NCBI GenBank assembly: GCA_963665215.2
Contig: CAXXWW010000017.1
Span: 434,001-498,000 of the forward strand
Reading direction: 5' to 3'
Length of the DNA stretch: 64,000 nucleotides
Source: G963665215 sp963665215
GTDB taxonomy: Bacteria > Chloroflexota > Dehalococcoidia > Lucifugimonadales > CAUZJF01
Below are positions 53,979 through 62,914 of the stretch, piece after piece (the stretch's first letter is position 1; each line of letters begins with the position of its first letter). The notes under the pieces are model-generated. The model saw only the letters and a list, made by a program, of their open reading frames with translations, did no database searches and was not told where the DNA came from. The position numbers and the translations under genes are program-made.

Positions 53979-54581
53979 ATGAATCAAGTCAAACCCCAGT
54001 GCTGGGTAATCCCAAAGCGCCCCCTTCATCTCCTGCTGGGATACATGGGGGCGGGCATGGTGCTGTATGCGCTTTTGGCCGTCGTGGTGAATCTCATACC
54101 CCAGTGGTACACAGCCCTTCAAATGACGCTGGGCATCTGGGGCTTGGTCGCGTGGGCTACGGTAGGCATTGGTTTGCTGCATGAATGGTACGACGGGGTA
54201 CCCCAGGGGAGGCTGAACCCGTGGCTCCAGATAGCGGTGAGATTCGTGAGCGGGGCGGCAATTTGGGAGCTCTGTGTCCGCCTATTCCGTTCAACTGAGC
54301 GTGTCCAGCGATCTCCCTTCGATCGCCTTGATGCTCGGTATCATTGTGGAGGGTCTCGTCGTGGCCCGGGCCACGGTGCGCCTACACGATACCCCTACAA
54401 GGAGAGCTGCATGTCCAACCGCGACGGAATCCTAGACTCGCATCCTTCGGAGCGCGTCAAAACGCCGCCGGAGCTGGCGGCCTTCGACCGATGGGACGCC
54501 GATCCGAACGACCTGGCGAAGTGGGAGGCGGCTATGGCGGCGTTTGCCCCGGCCTTGGCCCCGGCGAGGTTACGTCAATAG
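53979..54581 (+). CDS. Small membrane protein of the mobile module (3' end uncertain)
   Basis: ATG 53979 opens a protein with two or three membrane helices (LHLLLGYMGAGMVLYALLAV; LGIWGLVAWATVGIGLLHEW; NPWLQIAVRFVSGAAIWELC). After about residue 105 the same frame becomes low-quality sequence. The neighbouring frame (GTG 54274 to TAG 54432) contains another membrane helix, SIALMLGIIVEGLVVARATV, so a frameshift or a second small gene is likely. In the original frame the coding reaches the internal start at 54411 and then the IS256 copy 5 end. Confidence 0.45.
   Translation: MNQVKPQCWVIPKRPLHLLLGYMGAGMVLYALLAVVVNLIPQWYTALQMTLGIWGLVAWATVGIGLLHEWYDGVPQGRLNPWLQIAVRFVSGAAIWELCVRLFRSTERVQRSPFDRLDARYHCGGSRRGPGHGAPTRYPYKESCMSNRDGILDSHPSERVKTPPELAAFDRWDADPNDLAKWEAAMAAFAPALAPARLRQ
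54411..54581 (+). CDS. Small acidic protein truncated by IS256 copy 5
   Basis: ATG 54411 has a strong AAGGAGAG ribosome site and starts MSNRDGILDSHPSERVKTPP, then AFDRWDADPNDLAKWEAAMA. The last four codons (RLRQ) come from the IS end. Without the IS the frame would continue about 25 codons further. The family was not recognised. It is in frame with the membrane-protein reading above and may be an independent gene. Confidence 0.45.
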   Translation: MSNRDGILDSHPSERVKTPPELAAFDRWDADPNDLAKWEAAMAAFAPALAPARLRQ

Positions 54582-55933
54582 GTGTGTAAACGACATCAGG
54601 CGGCGACCTTCTCAGCCGTTGATTCAATGGCGATTCCATCCGCATACTGTGCACCGAGATAGACGTCTTCGATCAACTCAGGGGCCTTCAGACGCCTGAA
54701 GCGCTGTTCGGCGACCATCAACATTTTCCAGATCACCGCTATCGCCCGATCGACCCTCTTGTAGCGCTTGGCGGCATCGGTCCGAAGCCTGAGGGCCGCG
54801 AAGGGTGATTCTACCGGGTTCGTCGTGCGAAGGTGCCCCCAGTGCTCCTTTGGGAAGTCATAGAAGGTGACCATGCGGTCCCAGTCCCGCTCCAAGGCCT
54901 CTGAGGCCGCCTCGTAGGAATGGTCGCCGCACCACCTGGTGAACACCGTCCTGAGCCGCTCAGCCTCTGTCCGAGTCGGCGCGTAGGGGATAGTACGCAG
55001 CATGAGCTTGGCCTGGTCCTGTTGTCGCTTTGGAAGCTTGGCGAGCACGTTTACGATCTTGTGGTTCCAGCAGCGTTGCTCTGCCGCCTGCGGATAGACG
55101 TTGCGCAGAGCTCCCCAGATGCCCAGGTGTCCGTCTCCAACCACCAGCCTCGGGCAGCTCAAGCCCCGGCGCTTGATGTCCCTGAGCACCTCGGACCAGT
55201 TCTCTGTGGACTCCCTGTATCCGGGAACAGCGCTCACCACCACCTTGCTCCCGTCGCTCAGGGCCGCCATCACCACCAGTACCGCCGCCTTCTCCTTCTC
55301 AAGACCAGCCTTGACGTAGACTCCATCCACCCACATGTAGACCACTTCCAGGTCATCGAGGGGCTGGCTGCGCCATTGGGCAAGCTCATCGTTCCACTTA
55401 TCCTTCAACCGGGCCACCGTGCTCGCCGATACCGGTGCGTCCTCTCCCAGCAGCCCCCGCAAAGCCAGATCGAAGTCGCCTTCGGATAGACCGTGCAGGT
55501 ACAGCTCGGGGATCAACTCAGCAACCTTCCTGGTCCTGTTGACGAACAGCGGCAGCAGCCGGCTCTCGAACTGCTCCTCGGTATCGCGGACTCGCGGCCG
55601 CCTCAGCTGTATCGTTCCCGAACTCAGCGTAAGCCTCCGGGCTCTGCCGTATCCGTTCCGATAGCCGGTATCGTTGTCCGAGTCGGATCTGAGCGCCGAC
55701 TTCGCCCTTCCCAGAAACCCCGTCACCTCCTCCTCCAGCAACTCCTGGATCAGCCTCTGGACCTGGCTTCGCACCCAATCCTCCAACTGCTCCCACTCCG
55801 GCCTTGACTCCGACCTACTCTCAGTGCTTTCCTTCCTCATGGGCGGTCTATCTCCTCTCTTGGGCCTCGAGCCCGTGTTGTTCAGAGAGAGGGTACACCG
55901 CCTGACTGTTTACACACTTTTTGAAGATACCTC
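54566..55933 (-). mobile_element. IS256-family insertion sequence, copy 5, complete with target duplication
   Basis: A 1368-bp copy in minus orientation. It is flanked by a perfect 8-bp repeat GCCCCGGC at 54558-54565 and 55934-55941, so this is an unrearranged insertion into the end of a small mobile-module gene. It is closest to copy 4. Confidence 0.95.
54596..55840 (-). CDS. IS256-family transposase, copy 5 (intact)
   Basis: A 414-aa transposase, intact through all three catalytic motifs. It differs from copy 4 only slightly, for example SQPLDDLEVV in place of SRPLDDLEVV. Its presence with a perfect target duplication suggests recent movement. Confidence 0.95.
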   Translation of the reverse strand: MRKESTESRSESRPEWEQLEDWVRSQVQRLIQELLEEEVTGFLGRAKSALRSDSDNDTGYRNGYGRARRLTLSSGTIQLRRPRVRDTEEQFESRLLPLFVNRTRKVAELIPELYLHGLSEGDFDLALRGLLGEDAPVSASTVARLKDKWNDELAQWRSQPLDDLEVVYMWVDGVYVKAGLEKEKAAVLVVMAALSDGSKVVVSAVPGYRESTENWSEVLRDIKRRGLSCPRLVVGDGHLGIWGALRNVYPQAAEQRCWNHKIVNVLAKLPKRQQDQAKLMLRTIPYAPTRTEAERLRTVFTRWCGDHSYEAASEALERDWDRMVTFYDFPKEHWGHLRTTNPVESPFAALRLRTDAAKRYKRVDRAIAVIWKMLMVAEQRFRRLKAPELIEDVYLGAQYADGIAIESTAEKVAA

Positions 55934-56095
55934 GCCCCGGCCGCCGGAGCCGACAATTCCAACGTCAATCACCGCCATCTCTCCACCTCCATTGTATTCA
56001 GCTTATTACTGGTATCGAACGGATAAAGTCCGGCTAGACCTCGCTAACACGGCAGGTCTAGCACACATACTGGCTATGATGCCCATGTAAGCGGC

Positions 56096-57085
56096 TCACA
56101 TGGGCGCTACTCTTACCGGATTACGACGCTCCCACGCAGCTGATCTGGGAAATGTGGGGTAGGACAAATTGCCAACGCCACCGTCAATCGCTAAGCCAGC
56201 AAGTCGAAGCTCGTGTTCCAAGTGTAGTTCGGCCCTCCCCCGTCTCCACCATGAACACAGTTTAGCGTCAGCCTCATGCCCATGCGGCGGAGGCTGATTT
56301 GCCGTCGCGGGCTCCCCTTCCCTGTCGTGGACCAGGACCACCCCTGAACCTGCTCTGGTGGTCGCCACCTGGAAGACAGCCTTGAACGGGGCCTTGGGCC
56401 TGACGGCTACGATCCTCTTCTCTTCCTTCGTGTCGACGTACACTGCGTCCAGCATCGTCAGCAGGAGCCTTTGACGCTCCTCTTCGTTGGCCTCAGACCA
56501 CATCTCTGGCAACCGCTCGATCAACCTGCCCGCCTCGCCGGCGGCATCTGCCTCGGGAACCACGAGGGACTCCAGCTCCATCTCCAGCGTCCGCTTCTGT
56601 CGCCGGTACTCGTCGTCGTCGTCGAGCCCGTCAACGTAGGCCCGGCCCAACCTGCGAAGCCTCTCCTGGACCTTCTGTCTCTTCTCTCTGATCTTCTCGA
56701 CCTCGTCTTTGACGGAGATGATGGACAGCACCTCTTCTTCCAACCTGGGTCCAAGCTCGATCGACTCAACGATCTTCCCCATCTTCTCGTCTGCCGTTTC
56801 GCATGTGATGGAGCCACCGGACGCGGGACATACCGCGTGACCCCGTGACCCACGGTGCTCCCGGTAGTACCTGCCGCCGCTCTTGTAGGTCTGGGCCCAC
56901 ATGGGCATGCGGCAGTGAGCGCAGTGGATAAGGCCCTTGAGCAGGTACTCCCTCTGGGGCTGTGGATGCAGCGTCCGGCTGCGGCCTGGATGTCGACGCT
57001 GCTGGCCGGTAAGTCGCCAACTTGCACGAGCCCATCGTCGGCCATTTGTACTTCCAGACCTGGCCCTTCGGCAAGCTACCAACAA
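56096..57085 (-). pseudogene. Large serine recombinase, C-terminal part
   Basis: The minus-strand frame encodes the recombinase zinc-ribbon (YLLKGLIHCAHCRMPMWAQT, with a later Cys pair in AVCPASGGSITCETADE). It continues into the coiled coil (VKDEVEKIREKRQKVQERLR; YRRQKRTLEMELESLVV) and the terminal beta-rich tail (VDTKEEKRIVAVRPKAPF). The catalytic resolvase domain is missing: upstream (57086-57196) the sequence loses similarity and then meets IS1380 copy B. It is the remains of a phage- or ICE-type integrase. Confidence 0.8.
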
Positions 57086-57196
57086 ATCGCCGATTGGGGA
57101 GAATTGTGGCGACGCCTAAGTATCCCTCCAAGCAACCTCAATTATTGGAATAGGTTGTTCGAACCCCTTGGCCTTGAACTCGCCAATTCCACTAAA

Positions 57197-58916
57197 CCCG
57201 AATCCACCGAAGGACACCGATGGACGGCGTGAGGAAAGCGGAAGGGGGGTGAGGGAGCTACAGGGGAAATAGCCTGGGTTCCATTTGGGGTAGGGAGGTC
57301 GGCGGACGGTCTTCATCGCCGCACAGGGGCCCCTATGGCCGTCTGCGGGAGCTGCGATGCGCGGGATGGCGAGAGAATACGCAGCAGGGAACTCTCTCGG
57401 ACCGGGCTGGCACGAGTCTGCGGGGATCTTCGGTTGTCCGGTGGGTGGGTCGGTCGCCGACGGTGCCGTCAGGCCGGGAGTGGAATGGCTCGCAGCCGGG
57501 CCAAGGCGCGGCTGAACTTCTCAGCCCAAGGCCAGCGATCCGGAAGATGCAGGGTCAACCGGCGTGCCGAGCGGGTGAGCCGTCCGGCCAGGGAGAAGAA
57601 CCGCCGCCGGAGGGTCTTGGTGGTGGCTATCCGCTCTCCCAGACCGATCCGCGCCGTCCAGCGGGCCAGGTTGTGGGCCATCGTCTGGACGGCCAGCCAG
57701 GCGCCGTTGGCGGCGAAGCGGCCCGAGGGGAGATGGTTCAGCCCGACGCCGTACTTGAGGTCGCGTATGGCATTCTCGATCTCGGCGTGGCGGCGATGGT
57801 CAGCCTCCAGTTCGAGCAACTCCCCGTCCCGGTCGGTGATGAAGCCATGATAGCTGTATTTGGCGAAGAGGGCCAGTTGGGAACCGGGCGTCGGCTTCAC
57901 CCGCCGGACGATGAGCCGTACCGGCGCGGCGTCCGCCTCGGCCTGGAAGGGGGTGCAGGTGGTCTCGGCCACATCGGCGGCGCCGTCCATCCAGTAAGGA
58001 ATCGGCGTCCAGGCATCTTCGGGTATCGCCTCGATGAGATTGTGCAGGCTTTTGTGCTGGCGGATGGTGATGGAGAAGCGGACATCCATCTTGCGGCAGA
58101 CGGATACCACGCCATGAGTGTAGAACCCGCTGTCGGCCCGTAGCGTGAGTCGTCCGTTGGCCCCGGCGTAGCGCACCCGTCCCACCGTCTCCCGCAGGAA
58201 GTGGGCGGCGCCGCGGGCGGTGTTGGCCCGGCCCTCGCGCAGCCGGGACATCAGCACGTCTCCGGTGCCGGCGGCGATGGCCAGCAGCGGGTGGTAGCCC
58301 CGCTTGCCGGTATAGCCGTGGTGGCGGGCGCCCTCCTTGGCCAGTCCGTAGGTCTCGCAGATGGTGGAGTCCAGGTCAATGGTCAGGGGCCCGTCGCCGG
58401 GTCCCGCCCCGGCCTGCCAAGCCCGGGCCAGCAACTCGCGGCTCACCCGGTCGAGTTGACGGACGTGGCCCCACCGGAAGCTGCGCAGGAAGGTGCCCAG
58501 GGTGGATGGCGCCTTCACCGTGCCGCCCAGGGTGCAGGCCGTCCCCCCGGTGCGCAACACATCGGCGTCGTCAATGCAGTCGCCCCCAGCCAGCGCAGAC
58601 GCCACCAGCGTCATCATCTTGTCGCTCGTGTTCGCCCGCCCCGGGGCATCGCCCAGGTCGAGGCGCTGCCGGACGAGTTCGGGCAGGCCGAGGTGCCGCG
58701 CCAGGGTGGCCGGAAGGAGCAGCCCGGCATTGGCCACCAAGCGGCGGTCGTCGAAGGTGATTTGGATCCGGTCGGGGTGGTTGCGTGGCAGCATCTACTG
58801 GGTGCTCCTTTTCCGGGGCCGTTTTTTTTGCTACAAAACCATTATCCCAGAAGCACAGGAGCACCTTCTTGCCGCCTCAGGACGCTAACCCGACGCCCTC
58901 CTTCGGTGGATTCGGG
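57197..58916 (-). mobile_element. IS1380-family insertion sequence, copy B (1720 bp)
   Basis: It runs from CCCGAATCCACCGAAGG at 57197 to its inverted copy ending GGTGGATTCGGG at 58916. It inserted into IS256 copy 6, whose sequence starts at once on the right (CTTACGCTGAG); the 5' part of that IS256 is gone. No target duplication was found. Confidence 0.92.
57469..58794 (-). CDS. IS1380-family transposase, copy B (intact)
   Basis: A 441-aa DDE transposase. Its N-terminal half is the same as copy A; its C-terminal half differs at many positions (for example GERIATTKTL versus GEQVVTTKTL, LALFAKYSYHG versus LALFATYSYHG). Catalytic residues are intact. Copies C and D share the B-type C-terminal half. 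Confidence 0.95.
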   Translation of the reverse strand: MLPRNHPDRIQITFDDRRLVANAGLLLPATLARHLGLPELVRQRLDLGDAPGRANTSDKMMTLVASALAGGDCIDDADVLRTGGTACTLGGTVKAPSTLGTFLRSFRWGHVRQLDRVSRELLARAWQAGAGPGDGPLTIDLDSTICETYGLAKEGARHHGYTGKRGYHPLLAIAAGTGDVLMSRLREGRANTARGAAHFLRETVGRVRYAGANGRLTLRADSGFYTHGVVSVCRKMDVRFSITIRQHKSLHNLIEAIPEDAWTPIPYWMDGAADVAETTCTPFQAEADAAPVRLIVRRVKPTPGSQLALFAKYSYHGFITDRDGELLELEADHRRHAEIENAIRDLKYGVGLNHLPSGRFAANGAWLAVQTMAHNLARWTARIGLGERIATTKTLRRRFFSLAGRLTRSARRLTLHLPDRWPWAEKFSRALARLRAIPLPA

Positions 58917-59954
58917 CTTACGCTGAGTTCGGGAACGATACAGCTGAGGCGGCCGCGAGTCCGCGATACCTAGGAGCAGTTCGAGAGCCGGCTGCTGCCG
59001 CTGTTCGTCAACAGGACCAGGAAGGTTGCTGAGTTGATCCCCGAGCTGTACCTGCACGGTCTATCCGAAGGCGACTTCGATCTGGCTTTGCGGGGGCTGC
59101 TGGGAGAGGACGCACCGGTATCGGCGAGCACGGTGGCCCGGTTGAAGGATAAGTGGAACGATGAGCTTGCCCAATGGCGCAGCCGGCCCCTCGATGACCT
59201 GGAAGTGGTCTACATGTGGGTGGATGGAGTCTACGTCAAGGCTGGTCTTGAGAAGGAGAAGGCGGCGGTACTGGTGGTGATGGCGGCCCTGAGCGACGGG
59301 AGCAAGGTGGTGGTGAGCGCTGTTCCTGGATACAGGGAGTCCACAGAGAACTGGTCCGAGGTGCTCAGGGACATCAAGCGCCGGGGCTTGAGCTGCCCGA
59401 GGCTGGTGGTTGGAGACGGACACCTGGGCATCTGGGGAGCTCTGCGCAACGTCTATCCGCAGGCGGCAGAGCAACGCTGCTGGAACCACAAGATCGTAAA
59501 CGTGCTCGCCAAGCTTCCAAAGCGACAACAGGACCAGGCCAAGCTCATGCTGCGTACTATCCCCTACGCGCCGACTCGGACAGAGGCTGAGCGGCTCAGG
59601 ACGGTGTTCACCAGGTGGTGCGGCGACCATTCCTACGAGGCGGCCTCAGAGGCCTTGGAGCGGGACTGGGACCGCATGGTCACCTTCTATGACTTCCCAA
59701 AGGAGCACTGGGGGCACCTTCGCACGACGAACCCGGTAGAATCACCCTTCGCGGCCCTCAGGCTTCGGACCGATGCCGCCAAGCGCTACAAGAGGGTCGA
59801 TCGGGCGATAGCGGTGATCTGGAAAATGTTGATGGTCGCCGAACAGCGCTTCAGGCGTCTGAAGGCCCCTGAGTTGATCGAAGACGTCTATCTCGGTGCA
59901 CAGTATGCGGATGGAATCGCCATTGAATCAACGGCTGAGAAGGTCGCCGCCTGA
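58917..59954 (+). pseudogene. IS256-family transposase, copy 6, truncated and with a nonsense codon
   Basis: About 345 codons remain. Besides losing its start, it carries GATACCTAGGAG where the other copies have GATACCGAGGAG, turning a Glu codon to TAG near 58970. The rest (from 59034) keeps all three catalytic motifs. Confidence 0.92.
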
Positions 59955-59984
59955 TGTCGTTTACACACCTATTGACGTAACCTC
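58917..59984 (+). mobile_element. IS256-family insertion sequence, copy 6, 5' truncated by IS1380-B
   Basis: The last 1068 bp of the element remain, matching position 8667 onward of copy 1. The right terminal repeat is intact at 59984. The left 300 bp were lost when IS1380 copy B inserted. Confidence 0.92.
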
Positions 59985-60185
59985 GGGGTTGGGGCCGAGG
60001 GGCTCAAGCCAGGACTCGGCGGGAGCCAGGGAGGTGATGCCCACCCCGCAGACGATGTGGGCCAGCTCCACGCCGGCACCGGCCAGGGCCGGGAGCTGGG
60101 TTTCGGGGTGCATCCCGGCCAGGCCGTCGACGGCGGCGCGGGAGGTACGGATATAGCCGTAAATCTGTGTTTTGCCCCTGCCCAA
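59985..60185 (-). pseudogene. N-terminal fragment of a resolvase-type serine recombinase
   Basis: The minus strand reads TQIYGYIRTSRAAVDGLAGM, then HPETQLPALAGAGVELAHIV and CGVGIT. This is the start of a serine recombinase catalytic domain: Y-G-Y-x-R-x-S holds the catalytic Ser, and H-P-E-T-Q-L is diagnostic. It is cut after about 66 codons at the right end of IS256 copy 6. A TTG at 60185 is a possible start. It could be the front of the recombinase whose C-terminal part lies at 56096-57085, with the middle lost in nested IS insertions, or a different small resolvase. Confidence 0.65.
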
Positions 60186-60213
60186 TAATGCGAGGGTTTT
60201 GGTACAGCGTGCA

Positions 60214-60244
60214 CCCTGCCCAAAACCCCTGGTTCTGGGCAGGG
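60214..60244. repeat. Perfect 9-bp inverted repeat upstream of the resolvase fragment
   Basis: CCCTGCCCA (60214-60222) is inverted as TGGGCAGGG (60236-60244) with a 13-nt loop. A further CCCCTGCCCA (60176-60185 region) overlaps the resolvase start. Its place next to the recombinase gene suggests an operator or a recombination (res-type) site. Confidence 0.5.
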
Positions 60245-60616
60245 TAACAAAATCAGGTGTTTCTGTTACAACCGGGAGAGAAGTGCAGATGGTACTCTGG
60301 ACTGGACGGAGTCCGGATGTGGCGACAGGCGTTGGCAACGGATGAAGGGGTGGGGCTTCCCAAGCTGAAGGGCCCGGTGGTGCTACACCGGCCCCGGTCG
60401 GCTGAGAGGAGGTGCTTGGAAGAATTGTCGCTTCGCAATATGGGGGGCTCTGGAGTTCGGTAACATTCTGTATGCGAAGCCGCAGGGGATTCACTCTCCC
60501 CCGCGTGGTCTGGCGCGGTCGGGATTCGGCCTGTGGCGGGGAGGGGACCACTGATGCTGGCGATGAGCGGCGGCGCGAAGGCTAAACATCCGAATGATTC
60601 TTTCCCGGGAGGGAGT
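60245..60616. other. Intergenic stretch before the ankyrin gene
   Basis: About 370 nt with no recognised gene. A short plus-strand frame (60257-60463) has no ribosome site or family resemblance. GGGAGGG at 60608-60614 serves the downstream ATG. Confidence 0.5.
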
Positions 60617-62914
60617 ATGAACATCGGCAGACTTCTTGGGATTGGTTTGCTGGTGATGCTGCTGGCGGGGTGCCAGTGGTTGTCCCCGGAGGATGAAGAG
60701 AGGGCTCCGACTGAGGCGGCAGAACCAACCCTGACGACGACGCCAATCCCAATGCCGGATTCAACCCCAACGGTGAAGCTCGCCCCAACGAAAGTTCCCA
60801 CTCTGGGCCCAACACCGACGGCAACTCCGCCATCAGGACGGCCCATGCCCACGGAGAGGCCCACATCACCCCCGCCTCCCGACTCGGCGGATACACAAGC
60901 AATGCCGATTCCGGAGCGTCCATTCCAGGACAACTTCTGGACCAATGCCGGCGTCCAGGAAGCTCGGGCCACGCTGGACCGTGGCACGGATTTCCACGCG
61001 CTGGACGGGGACGGACTGGCCCCACTGCATATCGTCGCGGCGGTCAACCCGGACTCGGCGGTAATGCGGCTGCTGCTGGATCAGGGCGCGGACATCATGA
61101 CCCTGGACGCGCGGGGCCGGATGCCTCTGCATTGGGCGGCGGGCTTCAACAGCCTGGAGATGGTCAGCCTGCTGATAGATAGCGGTTCAGAGGTTCACGG
61201 TTTAGACGAGAGGGGCGAGACTCCCCTGCACTCGGCTGCGGCCACCAACCCGGACCCCCGCGTGGCGGACCTGCTCCTGGACAATGGGGCGCAGCTCGAT
61301 GGCGAGACCGAGCATGGCCGCACGCCGCTGTCGAAGGCGGTGATCTCCAACGGGCAGGCGGCGGTCGTAGAGTTCCTGCTGGACCAAGGGGCGGGCACCG
61401 AGAGGGAGGACGAGTCGGGTTTCGCGCTCCTGCATCTGGCGGCCTTTTCCGGAGCCTCCGACGTGGTCAGGTTGCTGCTGGAGCGGGGGTTCGACCCGAA
61501 CGCCGGTCATGATGAAGGTTCCGGGCCTCCCCTGTTCCAAGCGGCTATGGGCGGAGACCCCTTGGTGGTGCAGGCGCTGCTGGAGTACGGTGCCGACGTT
61601 CGCCTTCGGAGCCGCTCCTGGGGTTGGACACCCCTGCACTTCGCCGTGTCCGTGATGACCACCGGCTATGCCAAAGGCACCGCGACAGAGGTGGCCCAGC
61701 TGCTGTTGGACCAGGGGGGGGACATCCATGCCCAGGACAACGAGGGCCGGACACCCCTGCATCTGGCCGTGACGTACGACGCAGAGGATGATGTGTTCCG
61801 CGAGTTGGTTGCCATGCTGGGCAGCGAGCGCCCGCCCGTTGGAGCGACGGACATGGTGGAGTTCCTCCTTGACCAGGGTGCGGATATCGAGGCTCTGAGC
61901 AACGACCGCGAGACGCCCCTGCTTGCTGCTGCAGCGGGCAGCAGGACGCCGGATGTGGTGCGGTTATTGCTGTCGAGGGGTTCGGACGTTGGGGCGTACA
62001 ACAGCCGGGGCGAGTCGGCGTGTCAGGCAGCCAGCCGGATGGGTTGGCTGGTGGACACCGACGTCATGCCGGAGTTGTGCGGCGAGTTCGGGACTTGGCT
62101 CACCAACGACTTCTGGGACGACGCCACCATAACGGACATCCAGCGGCAGTTGGACGCGGGCGCAGACGTTAATGCTCAGGACGGCAAGGGAGAGACGCCG
62201 CTGTACAAGTTGGTGGCGTGGAACCCCTACTCCGATACGGCGGTGGAGTTCCTGCTGGACCGGGGCGCGGACCCCAATATAGCGGAGAGGCACTTCGGTT
62301 GGAGCCCGCTGCACAGGGCCGCGGAGAAGGGAAGCCTGGTGTCCGTCGCGGTCCTGCTGGGGCGGGGCGCGGACCTCCATGCCAGGGGCGGTCACGGGGA
62401 TACGGCTCTCCATCTGGCGAGCCAGTTCGCTTCCGGCACGGAGGGGCTGGAGACGGTGCGGCTGTTGCTGGATTGGGGAGCGGAGCTTGATGCTCGGAAC
62501 GACTTTGGCGAGACACCCCTGTTCGGGTCGGTGGATTCGTATGTGGACGGGCACCCCGCTACGACGGCGTTGCTGCTGGAGCGCGGGGCCGATGTCATGG
62601 CCCGCGACATTGAGGGATCCACCACCCTGCACCGCGCGGCCTCATCATCCAAGGCCTTCCCGGAGGTTGTGGAGTTGTTGCTGGCATCCGGGGCCGATGC
62701 GCGGGTCGAGAATAGCAAGGGCCTGACGCCTCTGGACATGGCCCAACGCCACGGTGCGGGCCCGGAGATCGTGCGGCTGCTTGTCGACCACCTGTACCCC
62801 TCAGATTCGGAGATCACCGTAACTCCGCAACCGTTTAACCCGAATCCACCGAAGGACACCGATGGACGGCGTGAGGAAAGCGGAAGGGGGGTGAGGGAGC
62901 TACAGGGGAAATAG
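60617..62914 (+). CDS. Ankyrin-repeat lipoprotein; C-terminus supplied by IS1380 copy D
   Basis: ATG 60617 follows GGGAGGGAGT and starts a lipoprotein signal (MNIGRLLGIGLLVMLLAGC, lipid-bearing Cys at 19). A Pro/Thr-rich stalk of about 75 residues comes next, then about a dozen ankyrin repeats with the usual G-x-T-P-L-H-x-A and V-x-L-L-L-x-x-G-A-D pattern. A non-repeat spacer lies between (DVMPELCGEFGTWLTNDFWD), suggesting two ankyrin blocks. It is predicted to be tethered outside the membrane and to bind proteins. The last about 25 codons (from PNPPKDTDGRREESGRG) are the terminal bases of IS1380-D, which supplies the stop. The frame is open upstream to 60533, but that part has no signal peptide. 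Confidence 0.85.
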   Translation: MNIGRLLGIGLLVMLLAGCQWLSPEDEERAPTEAAEPTLTTTPIPMPDSTPTVKLAPTKVPTLGPTPTATPPSGRPMPTERPTSPPPPDSADTQAMPIPERPFQDNFWTNAGVQEARATLDRGTDFHALDGDGLAPLHIVAAVNPDSAVMRLLLDQGADIMTLDARGRMPLHWAAGFNSLEMVSLLIDSGSEVHGLDERGETPLHSAAATNPDPRVADLLLDNGAQLDGETEHGRTPLSKAVISNGQAAVVEFLLDQGAGTEREDESGFALLHLAAFSGASDVVRLLLERGFDPNAGHDEGSGPPLFQAAMGGDPLVVQALLEYGADVRLRSRSWGWTPLHFAVSVMTTGYAKGTATEVAQLLLDQGGDIHAQDNEGRTPLHLAVTYDAEDDVFRELVAMLGSERPPVGATDMVEFLLDQGADIEALSNDRETPLLAAAAGSRTPDVVRLLLSRGSDVGAYNSRGESACQAASRMGWLVDTDVMPELCGEFGTWLTNDFWDDATITDIQRQLDAGADVNAQDGKGETPLYKLVAWNPYSDTAVEFLLDRGADPNIAERHFGWSPLHRAAEKGSLVSVAVLLGRGADLHARGGHGDTALHLASQFASGTEGLETVRLLLDWGAELDARNDFGETPLFGSVDSYVDGHPATTALLLERGADVMARDIEGSTTLHRAASSSKAFPEVVELLLASGADARVENSKGLTPLDMAQRHGAGPEIVRLLVDHLYPSDSEITVTPQPFNPNPPKDTDGRREESGRGVRELQGK

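Noticed and set aside
52000..54600. CRISPR or other regularly spaced repeats in the mobile module.
   Set aside because: No direct repeats with regular spacing were seen.
55934..55978. Minus-strand start MAVIDVGIVGSGGRG with a good ribosome site, like the Rossmann start of a Gfo/Idh/MocA oxidoreductase.
   Set aside because: Because the IS256 copy 5 target duplication is perfect, the pre-insertion sequence can be rebuilt, and it continues GQGRGKRRHSRLP, which does not fit that family.
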